This document shows, piece after piece, positions 16,548 through 23,908 of a stretch of DNA of 64,000 bases. The position numbers and the translations under genes were made by a program. The notes beneath the pieces are model-generated. The model was not told the origin of the DNA, searched no databases, and saw nothing but the letters and a program-made list of their open reading frames with translations. The stretch is from positions 62,001-126,000 of the forward strand of contig NZ_MRCQ01000008.1 in assembly GCF_002304005.1 (NCBI RefSeq), in the 5' to 3' direction. Position 1 is the stretch's first letter, and each line of letters begins with the position of its first letter. The DNA is from Flavobacterium sp. ACN6. GTDB taxonomy: Bacteria; Bacteroidota; Bacteroidia; Flavobacteriales; Flavobacteriaceae.

Positions 16548-16730
16548 CTAACAGCTTCCAACATAATTATTTGGTATACAGTTCCAATATGCAGGCACTG
16601 TTCCAAATTCTGTACATCTTTTAGCCTTAAATCCATCCTCACAAATAGGCGTACTACTTCTATTTATTGTTTTTTGCTCATTCGCAGTTAACTGCACTGC
16701 ACCTTTCAACTTCAAAATACTCTTTAACAT
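16548..16730 (-). CDS. Precursor-like peptide with four cysteines and no Gly-Gly
   Basis: A 60-residue product. Its first 20 residues, MLKSILKLKGAVQLTANEQK, are clearly the same leader family as the next two genes, but where they read xxGG this one reads TINRS, so the C39 cleavage site is missing. The rest holds four Cys and ends YVGSC. It may be an inactive copy, be cut elsewhere, or stay uncut. It is the first precursor after the VKOR-thioredoxin gene (36-bp gap). Confidence 0.75.
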   Translation of the reverse strand: MLKSILKLKGAVQLTANEQKTINRSSTPICEDGFKAKRCTEFGTVPAYWNCIPNNYVGSC

Positions 16731-16765
16731 AACTGCAGGTTTTTGGGGTTACTATTTTCTTCTTT

Positions 16766-18322
16766 TTATGCTGTTCTATCTAAAACTTGAACTTCATCTA
16801 CAAAATCATTCAAGAAATATTTTAGTTCATTCAGCTCATATTCATTTGGAAATAGTCTTTCGTTTACAATTTTAACTGGTGTGTAATTAAAATTGTTCAT
16901 CGAACACCAATCGTATTGTTTTTGAATCTCTTGGCTAATCATCATACTTACTGAATCAACATGCCATTTTTTAAGCCATTTTTTATGAACCATTCTCTTT
17001 ATGTACCAATCAGAGATTGCTTCAACTGTTTTTCCAGGCGTTGTTCTATTAATCGTTAAAAGACGTTCTACAACAGCTTTATAAGGATTATCGTTGTTTT
17101 CTGGATTGATATTAAAAAGAACATTTAAATATATCTTATCTGGAAATTTCAAAACCAAATCAAAAGCTTCCTGAAAAGTTTTATAACAATGCCCGCAGCT
17201 TGGGCTGATTATAATAGAAAGTTTTACTCCAGCATTTTTATTTCCAAAATTCAAACCTCTTAAATCTTCAAATCCTTTTGTGTATTTTACTTTTTTAGAT
17301 AAAAAGTTCAACAGCGAATAATTTCTTTTAAATTTTTTAAGCTCTTTAAGTGAGTTTCCGTTATCAAGCATCTTTTTAATCATGACTTTTACTGATGCCC
17401 AAATTGGAATTAAAAGCAACAATGAAAAAACATAAGGAAAAACAGTATTTAAACTAAAACTTAGTGTAAATAGGTTTGATGAAAACCATACAATGCTTTG
17501 AACCAAAATTAAAAATGAGACCGCCAAACACATTACGCACCATTTTTGAACTTCAAATTTTTGGATCCAAATAGAGCAAACCACAATAGGAATTGCCAGC
17601 AGACTTAAAAATCCAACAAATACTGCAGAACTTAATGGCTGTACCAAAATTGCAATAATACTTGCACTAAAGAATAACAATGGTAAATCTGAAAAACTTA
17701 TCCATCTATTTGCAATATCATCATTGAAACTAATAACTGAATGACAAGATGTGTTAGAACTTAAATTACAAAATTTTGAAATTACGGTATTTTTAACACC
17801 CCATTTTTCCTGAACAATAAATATGCTTACTATTAAACCTAATATAGAGGTTGCTAAAAATGTGGTGCTAAATAAATTAAAACCATTATAGAAAAATGAT
17901 AATCCTATAACAAGTGCTAAAGGCAGAAAATATTTCAGCCAATTATATTCCACTTTTAAATTATCTCTCGCTACTACATTATTTGGCTCAATTGCAACAA
18001 TAACTCCATTCCAATCTAAAAGAAACTTATCATAAGATAATTTTTGGTTTCCTTTTTTTGATGTGGCGATTCGAACACCGTTTTTTATTTTTTCAACTAA
18101 AATTAATTCATCTTTAAAATAGGCCAAAAAATTCGATGGCAGATCTACTATTTGTTCTTTCGAAACTCTGACTGCTGCATTCTCTACAGAAAGCAAATCG
18201 AACGAATCTGTGATCGCGAATAAACTAGGATAATTTGGATGAGACAAAAAGAGGTCCTTGAACTCATTTTTTATATCTGAGTATCGATTAATTTGTAGAA
18301 ATTTTTGGACCAGTTTAAGCAT
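16766..18322 (-). CDS. VKOR-thioredoxin fusion with C39-like N-terminal domain
   Basis: A membrane disulfide-forming enzyme. ATG 18322 (518 residues) is preferred; TTG 18331 would add three. Residues 1-110 resemble an inactive C39-like domain (SHPNYPSLFAITDSFDLL; no Cys nucleophile). About 120-310 is a multi-pass VKOR domain with loop cysteines in FCNLSSNTSC and the quinone-facing CxxC in KWCVMCLA. A final thioredoxin-like domain carries CGHC in IISPSCGHCYKTF near 380. VKOR takes electrons from the Trx domain, which oxidises substrate thiols in the periplasm. The next three genes encode Cys-containing peptides, the obvious substrates, and the C39-like domain could dock their leaders (inference). 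Confidence 0.9.
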   Translation of the reverse strand: MLKLVQKFLQINRYSDIKNEFKDLFLSHPNYPSLFAITDSFDLLSVENAAVRVSKEQIVDLPSNFLAYFKDELILVEKIKNGVRIATSKKGNQKLSYDKFLLDWNGVIVAIEPNNVVARDNLKVEYNWLKYFLPLALVIGLSFFYNGFNLFSTTFLATSILGLIVSIFIVQEKWGVKNTVISKFCNLSSNTSCHSVISFNDDIANRWISFSDLPLLFFSASIIAILVQPLSSAVFVGFLSLLAIPIVVCSIWIQKFEVQKWCVMCLAVSFLILVQSIVWFSSNLFTLSFSLNTVFPYVFSLLLLIPIWASVKVMIKKMLDNGNSLKELKKFKRNYSLLNFLSKKVKYTKGFEDLRGLNFGNKNAGVKLSIIISPSCGHCYKTFQEAFDLVLKFPDKIYLNVLFNINPENNDNPYKAVVERLLTINRTTPGKTVEAISDWYIKRMVHKKWLKKWHVDSVSMMISQEIQKQYDWCSMNNFNYTPVKIVNERLFPNEYELNELKYFLNDFVDEVQVLDRTA

Positions 18323-18388
18323 CGTCTTCAATCGTTTTTAAATCATGATTACAGTGCAAAGATTGAAGTTTTTCTTGATTAAAATCGC

Positions 18389-18441
18389 ATGTATACATAC
18401 ATTTTATTAATTATACCACATACAATTTATAAATTATACCA
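18389..18441. promoter_or_regulatory. Candidate regulator-binding sites
   Basis: The 10-bp palindrome ATGTATACAT (18389-18398) is followed by the direct repeat AATTATACCA at 18409-18418 and 18432-18441, offset 23 bp. Direct repeats about two helical turns apart are typical of AraC-family binding sites; the nearby TPR-AraC regulator is the natural candidate. AT-richness lowers the certainty. Confidence 0.3.
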
Positions 18442-18583
18442 AGTATACTACAGGGCTTAAGTTATTGTTAAACAAATATTTATATTATTATTTTTCTAAT
18501 AAAAACCGCAGAAAGCTCATTTTCGATTAACGGCTACTCTTTTTATCTAGTTTTGGAATAGTAATAACCTATACATCTAAAAA

Positions 18584-18637
18584 CATGAAAAACAAGCCCT
18601 GAAAAAGTAATGATTTTGAAGAAATAAAATCAAAAAA
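18584..18637 (+). pseudogene. Possible decayed leader of an array-type precursor
   Basis: ATG AAA AAC AAG CCC TGA, then in the same frame KSNDFEEIKSKK. With the TGA ignored this resembles the array leaders (MKN..., then xDFExExISK). It lies about 320 bp before the first intact array gene. The match is short and by eye only. Confidence 0.25.
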
Positions 18638-18906
18638 ATAGAGATAAAAAACGATTACAATAAAATCAAAAAAGTCTCTAATGAAAGCAAAAAACTCCTA
18701 GAAAAAAAATAAAAAGCACGCCCTTATTGGAAGGTTTAAACCCATAATTAAAAATCGACTTTTACTGCTTTTTTAATCATAAACAAATCTAAAATTTCAA
18801 AACATAAACCAACTTTTTAACGCATTTTTTAGCGCATTTTACCTGATCGCTTAAAAATAAATATGAAAGATTTATAGTACTAAAAAATAATTTTAAAATT
18901 ACAAAC

Positions 18907-19053
18907 ATGAAAACTAAAACATTCACATTAAGAGATTTCGAAGTAGAAAGAATAAGCAAAAATGCTCAAAAATCTATTATGGGAGGAGATCCGCCAGTAC
19001 CACCGGAAGAAACAAACAATCCTGTGAAAGGCGGAGGAAACGGAAACGGTTAA
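18907..19053 (+). CDS. Array peptide precursor 1 (Gly-Gly leader, Pro/Gly-rich)
   Basis: A 48-residue gene: leader MKTKTFTLRDFEVERISKNA followed by QKSIMGG, then a 21-residue peptide beginning DPPVPPEE and ending NNPVKGGGNGNG. It is the most divergent of five tandem copies, with Met in place of Arg before Gly-Gly and PVPPEET in place of PITPP. It has no Cys and no Ser in the released part. The start follows ACAAAC with no Shine-Dalgarno. Its neighbours suggest trimming and export by the C39 transporter at 13586. Confidence 0.8.
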   Translation: MKTKTFTLRDFEVERISKNAQKSIMGGDPPVPPEETNNPVKGGGNGNG

Positions 19054-19110
19054 TTGTTTTCTCAAATTAAAACGTAAATAATAATATAAAAGCAATCCAA
19101 AAAAAAAGTC

Positions 19111-19257
19111 ATGAAAAATTCATTGAAAATCACAGATTTCGAAATAGAAAAAATAAGCAAAAATGCTCAGAAATCAGTTAGAGGCGGTGACGCAGAACCA
19201 GATCCTATTACACCACCTAATAATCCAGTAAAAGGCGGAGGAAACGGAAACGGTTAA
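19111..19257 (+). CDS. Array peptide precursor 2
   Basis: A 48-residue gene: leader starts MKNSLKITDFEIEKISKNA and ends QKSVRGG (26 residues). The released peptide of 22 residues starts DAEPDPITPP and ends NNPVKGGGNGNG. Intermediate between copy 1 (shared EKISKNAQKS) and copies 3-5 (shared PITPPNNP). The 57-bp gap from copy 1 is A-rich. Confidence 0.8.
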   Translation: MKNSLKITDFEIEKISKNAQKSVRGGDAEPDPITPPNNPVKGGGNGNG

Positions 19258-19300
19258 TCCTCATTTATAAATATAATAAGTAACTAAAAAAATTTAAAAC

Positions 19301-19450
19301 ATGAAAAATAACATATTGTCATTCAAAGATTTCGAATTAGAAACAATTAATAAACAAGCTCAAAAAGCAATTCGAGGCGGTGACGGTGAAGCAGCTCCTA
19401 TTACGCCACCAAACAATCCTGAAAAAGGCGGAGGAAATGGAAACGGTTAA
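19301..19450 (+). CDS. Array peptide precursor 3
   Basis: A 49-residue gene: leader MKNNILSFKDFELETINKQA then QKAIRGG, releasing 22 residues that start DGEAAPITPP and end NNPEKGGGNGNG. It is nearly identical to copy 4 at DNA level, including the upstream TAACTAAAAAAATT(T)AAAAC spacer, so this pair is a recent tandem duplication. Confidence 0.8.
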   Translation: MKNNILSFKDFELETINKQAQKAIRGGDGEAAPITPPNNPEKGGGNGNG

Positions 19451-19486
19451 TCCTCATTTATAACAAGTAACTAAAAAAATTAAAAC

Positions 19487-19639
19487 ATGAAAAATAACAT
19501 ATTGTCATTCAAAGATTTCGAATTAGAAACAATTAATAAACAATCTCAAAAAGCAATTAGAGGCGGTGATGGAGAAGCAGCTCCTCCTATTACGCCACCA
19601 AACAATCCTGAAAAAGGCGGCGGGAATGGAAACGGTTAA
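19487..19639 (+). CDS. Array peptide precursor 4
   Basis: A 50-residue gene, the near-twin of copy 3. It differs by Ser for Ala in the leader (INKQSQKAIRGG) and by one inserted Pro codon (EAAPPITPP), giving a 23-residue peptide. The 36-bp gap from copy 3 repeats the same spacer sequence, pointing to duplication of the whole gene-plus-spacer unit. Confidence 0.8.
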   Translation: MKNNILSFKDFELETINKQSQKAIRGGDGEAAPPITPPNNPEKGGGNGNG

Positions 19640-19684
19640 TCCTCATTTATAAATAGTGTAAAAAGTAACTAAAAAATTTAAAAC

Positions 19685-19834
19685 ATGAAAAGTAAAACAT
19701 TCACATTCAAAGATTTCGAATTAGAAAAAATTAATAAACAAGCTCAAAAAGCAATTAGAGGCGGTGACGGTGAACCAGATCCTATTACTCCTCCAAACAA
19801 TCCTGTAAAAGGCGGAGGGAATGGAAATGGTTAA
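19685..19834 (+). CDS. Array peptide precursor 5
   Basis: A 49-residue gene: leader MKSKTFTFKDFELEKINKQA then QKAIRGG, releasing 22 residues beginning DGEPDPITPP and ending NNPVKGGGNGNG. The leader start (MKSKTFTFKDFE) is like copy 1, the rest like copies 2-4, so it may be a recombinant. It is the last copy and faces the regulator gene tail-to-tail with 10 bp between; no terminator is visible. Confidence 0.8.
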   Translation: MKSKTFTFKDFELEKINKQAQKAIRGGDGEPDPITPPNNPVKGGGNGNG

Positions 19835-19844
19835 TAATCCGGCT

Positions 19845-21620
19845 TTAAATATTGTTCGCAAATTGAGCTGGAGACACTCCAGTTCTTTTGCGAAACGATT
19901 TTGCAAATGAAACCGCATTCTTAAAACCAACACTTTCTGCAATTGCCTGAGTAGAATATTTACGATACAAATGATTTGTAATCATTTGATTAATAACATA
20001 ATTAATCTTTAATTCGTTAGAATATTCACCAAAAGATTTACCAAACCTTTTATTAACAACATACGATAAATAAGTTGTATTGGTTTTTATTTTCTTGGCA
20101 ACATACGACAAGGTAAAATCAGCATTTAAGTATTCTAATTTTTCTTCCAGTGCCAATAATTTTTCTACAATTTTATTTTCTTTTGCCTCATCAATACTAA
20201 GGTTGGCATTTTCCTTTTTCAGAAGTGTATCTTCTAATTCTGGAATTTCTTCTACAACAGTTTTTTCAATTGATGCTTTTTCGATTTCAGCTTTTTCAAT
20301 TTCTTTTTTCTCGAGATTAGCTTTAAATTCCTCAATTAAAGCATTCATTTTTTTCTGAGCTTTATTTTTGTCGCGAATATTTTTAATTAGGAAAAATACA
20401 ATTCCAACCACTAAAATAACGTAGAAAACTTTTAGCGCTTTATTCCACAAAACCTCATACTTATACTTTTCCTGGATAGAAACCATCTCATCACTAAGAT
20501 TAGCCGTACCAAGTTTGTAATTAACTTCTAAAGCTTCTTCTCTCAAATCTCCTTCATATTTTTCATAAGAATCAAGATACATTTTAGAATATTTGAAAGC
20601 TAATTCAGGTTCGTTTTTTACACTGTAAATTTTAGCTTGAAGATAATTGGACTGAAAAGAAATTCTGTCTGTTTTTTTTTCTTTATTAGATATAGAATCT
20701 ACCTTTTTTAAAAACACTAAAGCTTTATCATACTTTTTTAGGGAATAATAAAGATCTCCTAAATTATAATGCGCAATTCTAGAATAATATTCGTCATTAT
20801 TTTGCTTTGCATACATGGCAATATCAAAATAGGTTCGTTCTGCATTAGTAAAATCTTTTTTGTAGAGATAGATGTTTCCTAAGCTGAGAGTAGATGTAAT
20901 TTTATTATCAACATAATTTTGAGAATATGTAATGGCTCTTTTATAAAAGTATTCGGCAGAATCCAATAAAAATAATTTTTCACGATCCTTCATGAAGTAG
21001 CCTTCATATACATTTCCTAAGTTGACATATATATTACTTTTGCTGTTTTGAAATTGGTCTTTTTCATACAGACTTTCATTCTTATCTAGAAAATCGCTGT
21101 TTTGTCGTAGATTTCTAATAGCAAGTTCATAGTTGCCAACTTCTTCATTAACTAAAGCAATGTTACTTTTAAATTTTACAATTTGAATAACATCATTAGT
21201 TTTAATAGAGAGTTTAATTCCTTCTTGATAATTGCTCAAGGCGTTACTAAAATTTCTTCGTTTCCACTCTATTAATCCTTTATAATTATATAGGTAGGCT
21301 CTAAGATTTATTTTTTGAACAGATTCAGAAAGTTTATTGTAATACAACAATGATTTATTGTACCATTCATCGCTTTTGGCTCTATTATTCTTTAGTTGAT
21401 ATAAATAAGAACCAGATCCATAGGCGAATGCTAAATGTTCATTATTGTCAGATTTTTGCAGTTCAGCCGCATAAGCAAGGCCTTGGTCAAAATTACCATT
21501 CATGCTGAAACGAATTTTATCCTGCAATTCTAAATACTCTTGTTCAGTAAACTCTTTTGTAGGCTGAGCCACAGTGGTATTAAGTATCAAGAAAAATAAA
21601 AAAGAGATTATCAGCCTCAT
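19845..21620 (-). CDS. Membrane-spanning TPR regulator with AraC-type HTH
   Basis: The 591-residue protein has a signal peptide (MRLIISFLFFLILNTTVA), a periplasmic TPR solenoid to about residue 370, a TM helix near 393-412 (VFYVILVVGIVFFLIKN), a charged coiled coil (about 415-480) and a C-terminal AraC-type DNA-binding domain (SYVVNKRFGKSFGEYSNELKI ... AIAESVGFKN, then SFRKRTGVSPAQF). The layout suits a one-component sensor: periplasmic TPRs bind a ligand, the cytosolic HTH regulates. It abuts the peptide array, so array control or peptide sensing is plausible, though unproven; such proteins are common in flavobacteria. A -7 box TATTTTTG lies on - at 21647-21640. Confidence 0.88.
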   Translation of the reverse strand: MRLIISFLFFLILNTTVAQPTKEFTEQEYLELQDKIRFSMNGNFDQGLAYAAELQKSDNNEHLAFAYGSGSYLYQLKNNRAKSDEWYNKSLLYYNKLSESVQKINLRAYLYNYKGLIEWKRRNFSNALSNYQEGIKLSIKTNDVIQIVKFKSNIALVNEEVGNYELAIRNLRQNSDFLDKNESLYEKDQFQNSKSNIYVNLGNVYEGYFMKDREKLFLLDSAEYFYKRAITYSQNYVDNKITSTLSLGNIYLYKKDFTNAERTYFDIAMYAKQNNDEYYSRIAHYNLGDLYYSLKKYDKALVFLKKVDSISNKEKKTDRISFQSNYLQAKIYSVKNEPELAFKYSKMYLDSYEKYEGDLREEALEVNYKLGTANLSDEMVSIQEKYKYEVLWNKALKVFYVILVVGIVFFLIKNIRDKNKAQKKMNALIEEFKANLEKKEIEKAEIEKASIEKTVVEEIPELEDTLLKKENANLSIDEAKENKIVEKLLALEEKLEYLNADFTLSYVAKKIKTNTTYLSYVVNKRFGKSFGEYSNELKINYVINQMITNHLYRKYSTQAIAESVGFKNAVSFAKSFRKRTGVSPAQFANNI

Positions 21621-21738
21621 TTAATTAGTTTTTGGTATTCAAAAATAGTCTATAAATTATCAATAAACTACAATTAATTTGCCAAATTCCTATTAATTTT
21701 ATTTTTGCGATAAAAAAATATAACAATTTAGCTGTCAT

Positions 21739-21765
21739 TTGTTATATTTTTATTACGTAAATTTG
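21739..21765 (+). promoter_or_regulatory. Candidate promoter of the acyl-CoA dehydrogenase gene
   Basis: TAAATTTG at 21758-21765 is a good -7 box; TTG at 21739-21741 is 16 bp upstream, slightly close. The ATG follows at 21786. Confidence 0.45.
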
Positions 21766-21785
21766 TTTAATAAAAATTAAAAAAC

Positions 21786-22964
21786 ATGAAACCAGACCTA
21801 TTTCAATCTCCAGATTACTATAACTTAGATGATTTACTGACCGAGGAACATAAATTGGTTCGTGAATCTGCTCGTGCGTGGGTTAAAAGAGAAGTTTCTC
21901 CTATAATAGAAGAATATGCACAAAAAGCAGAATTCCCTAAACAAATTATTAAAGGACTTGGAGAAATTGGTGGTTTCGGACCTTATATTCCTGTAGAATA
22001 TGGCGGCGCTGGATTAGATCAAATCTCTTACGGCTTGATTATGCAGGAAATTGAAAGAGGCGATTCTGGTGTACGATCTACCTCATCTGTTCAATCTTCA
22101 TTAGTGATGTATCCTATTTGGAAATATGGAAACGAAGAACAACGAATGAAATACCTGCCAAAACTGGCAACAGGTGAATTTATAGGATGTTTCGGTTTAA
22201 CTGAACCTGATCACGGTTCTGACCCTGGAAGTATGATTACTAATTTTAAAGATGTGGGAGATCATTATCTTTTAAATGGTGCCAAAATGTGGATTTCAAA
22301 TGCTCCTTTTGCTGATATTGCAGTTGTTTGGGCTAAAAATGAAGAAGGAAGAATTCACGGTCTAATTGTAGAACGAGGTATGGAAGGTTTTACAACTCCA
22401 GAAACGCACAACAAATGGTCGCTTCGTGCTTCTGCAACTGGCGAGTTAATTTTTGATAATGTAAAAGTTCCTAAAGAAAATCTTTTGCCGAATAAATCTG
22501 GATTAGGCGCTCCGCTTGGTTGTTTGGATTCAGCTCGTTATGGAATCGCTTGGGGAGCAATCGGCGCGGCAATGGACTGTTACGATACTGCCTTGCGATA
22601 TGCAAAAGAGAGAATTCAGTTTGGAAAACCTATCGGGGGAACGCAATTACAGCAAAAAAAGCTAGCCGAAATGATTACAGAAATCACAAAAGCACAATTA
22701 TTAACCTGGCGTTTAGGCGTTTTGAGAAACGAAGGAAAAGCAACAACGGCTCAAATTTCGATGGCAAAACGTAACAATGTAAATATGGCAATTACCATTG
22801 CACGCGAAGCAAGACAAATGCTGGGAGGTATGGGAATCACTGGCGAATACTCCATTATGCGCCACATGATGAACCTTGAAAGCGTAATTACTTATGAAGG
22901 AACTCACGACATACATTTACTAATAACAGGAATGGATGTGACTGGAATTCCAGCATTTAAATAG
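21786..22964 (+). CDS. gcdH: Acyl-CoA dehydrogenase, glutaryl-CoA dehydrogenase type
   Basis: An FAD enzyme that oxidises and decarboxylates glutaryl-CoA to crotonyl-CoA in lysine/tryptophan breakdown. The 392-residue length and motifs fit GCDH rather than a general acyl-CoA dehydrogenase: RSTSSVQSSLVMYPI near 97 (with the Arg that binds the glutaryl carboxylate), GLTEPDHGSDPGSM near 135, WGAIGAAMDCYDTALRYAKE near 258, and the catalytic base Glu in VITYEGTHDIHLL near 369. It is monocistronic with its own promoter and a strong terminator at 23000-23030. The exact substrate is inferred from motifs. Confidence 0.88.
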   Translation: MKPDLFQSPDYYNLDDLLTEEHKLVRESARAWVKREVSPIIEEYAQKAEFPKQIIKGLGEIGGFGPYIPVEYGGAGLDQISYGLIMQEIERGDSGVRSTSSVQSSLVMYPIWKYGNEEQRMKYLPKLATGEFIGCFGLTEPDHGSDPGSMITNFKDVGDHYLLNGAKMWISNAPFADIAVVWAKNEEGRIHGLIVERGMEGFTTPETHNKWSLRASATGELIFDNVKVPKENLLPNKSGLGAPLGCLDSARYGIAWGAIGAAMDCYDTALRYAKERIQFGKPIGGTQLQQKKLAEMITEITKAQLLTWRLGVLRNEGKATTAQISMAKRNNVNMAITIAREARQMLGGMGITGEYSIMRHMMNLESVITYEGTHDIHLLITGMDVTGIPAFK

Positions 22965-22999
22965 CAGACAACTATTAATATATATACAAAATCGATCTA

Positions 23000-23037
23000 A
23001 AAAGCTTCTTCTAACAAAGAAGCTTTTTTTATCTTTG
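23000..23037 (+). terminator. Terminator fused to the next gene's -7 box
   Basis: Stem AAAAGCTTCTT (23000-23010) / AAGAAGCTTTT (23017-23027) with a T-tract to 23030. The last T begins TATCTTTG (23030-23037), a -7 box for the DUF3050 gene, so terminator and promoter overlap. Confidence 0.8.
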
Positions 23038-23057
23038 CATCAAAATTTTTCCCAAAA

Positions 23058-23840
23058 ATGAATATTGAAGCAGTAAACAAAAGCATACAACCACAAAAAG
23101 ACCAACTTTTAAAACATTCTTTATATAACAAGATTCAAAACATTGACGATTTGCACCGTTTCCTAGAAACGCACGTTTTTGCTGTTTGGGATTTTATGTC
23201 GTTATTAAAAGCATTACAAGCCAAACTTACCTGCACAACAACACCTTGGTTTGCTACTAAAAACCCAGAAACTCGTTATTTGATTAATGAAATTGTTTTG
23301 GCAGAAGAAACAGATTTAACACTTGACGGAAGAAGACAAAGTCATTACGAAATGTATCTGGAAGCAATGGAAGCTTGTGGCGCTGATACAACGGGAGTTT
23401 TAAATTTCTTATCAGAAGTACATTCACTTCAAAATATATTTGTTGCAATCAAACAAAGTTCACTTCATCCAAATACAAAAGCATTTCTAGATTTTACTTT
23501 TAGAGTAATCGAAGAAGGAAAACCGCACGAAATTGCTGCCGCATTTACTTTTGGAAGAGAAGATTTGATTCCGAGTATGTTTACCGAAATCCTGAAAAAC
23601 TTTCAAAAGAATCTACCAGAAGTCGATTTAACAAAATTGCTTTATTATTTTGAAAGACATATCGAATTGGATGCCGACGAACACGGACCAATGGCCATGC
23701 AGATGATTACAGAATTATGCGAAAATGATGCTCAAAAGTGGAAAGAAGTAGAAGAAGTTTCGATTCTTGCCCTAGAAAAACGCATCGGACTTTGGAATGC
23801 TATTGAAGAAGAAATTTCGATGAAAACCGAAATGGCTTAA
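23058..23840 (+). CDS. DUF3050 protein (heme-oxygenase-like diiron fold)
   Basis: A 260-residue soluble protein of the DUF3050 family, which shares the seven-helix heme-oxygenase-like fold of the diiron oxidases (HDOs). Candidate metal ligands are visible: Glu in EIVLAEETD near 77, the following SHYEMYLEAME with His/Glu, Glu of RVIEEGKPHEI near 157, and His/Asp/Glu of FERHIELDADEHGPMA near 199. Metal content and substrate are unknown. It is monocistronic: promoter -7 at 23030, and a different-looking lipoprotein gene follows 68 bp later. Confidence 0.8.
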   Translation: MNIEAVNKSIQPQKDQLLKHSLYNKIQNIDDLHRFLETHVFAVWDFMSLLKALQAKLTCTTTPWFATKNPETRYLINEIVLAEETDLTLDGRRQSHYEMYLEAMEACGADTTGVLNFLSEVHSLQNIFVAIKQSSLHPNTKAFLDFTFRVIEEGKPHEIAAAFTFGREDLIPSMFTEILKNFQKNLPEVDLTKLLYYFERHIELDADEHGPMAMQMITELCENDAQKWKEVEEVSILALEKRIGLWNAIEEEISMKTEMA

Positions 23841-23908
23841 TAAATCCAAACCTGCATATTTAGCGTAACTATTTGTTTAAAACGACTCCAATCTAATTTA
23901 AACAAATT

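Larger units (their letters stand above)
18323..18906. other. Divergent control region between the VKOR-Trx gene and the peptide array
   Basis: The 584 bp separate the - precursor operon from the + peptide array. It holds a palindrome and a direct repeat (18389-18441), a possible + -7 box TAGTTTTG at 18548-18555, a leader-like broken frame at 18584-18637, and repeated CGCATTTT at 18821 and 18833. On -, AATCTTTG (from CAAAGATT near 18357) is a one-mismatch -7 box for the VKOR-Trx gene. Confidence 0.5.
18907..19834 (+). repeat. Five-copy tandem array of precursor genes
   Basis: Units of about 150-200 bp repeat five times. Conserved blocks are the leader DFExExI.K.(A/S)QK.(I/V).GGD, the core PITPPNNP (copies 2-5) and the terminal KGGGNGNG codons, which are almost unchanged at DNA level. 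Spacers of 36-57 bp also share TAACTAAAAAA. Confidence 0.9.

Noticed and set aside
19721..19942. A 73-codon frame on - across the end of the array
   Set aside because: It overlaps array gene 5 and the regulator's 3' end in other frames; the array reading on + is repeated five times and is clearly the real one.
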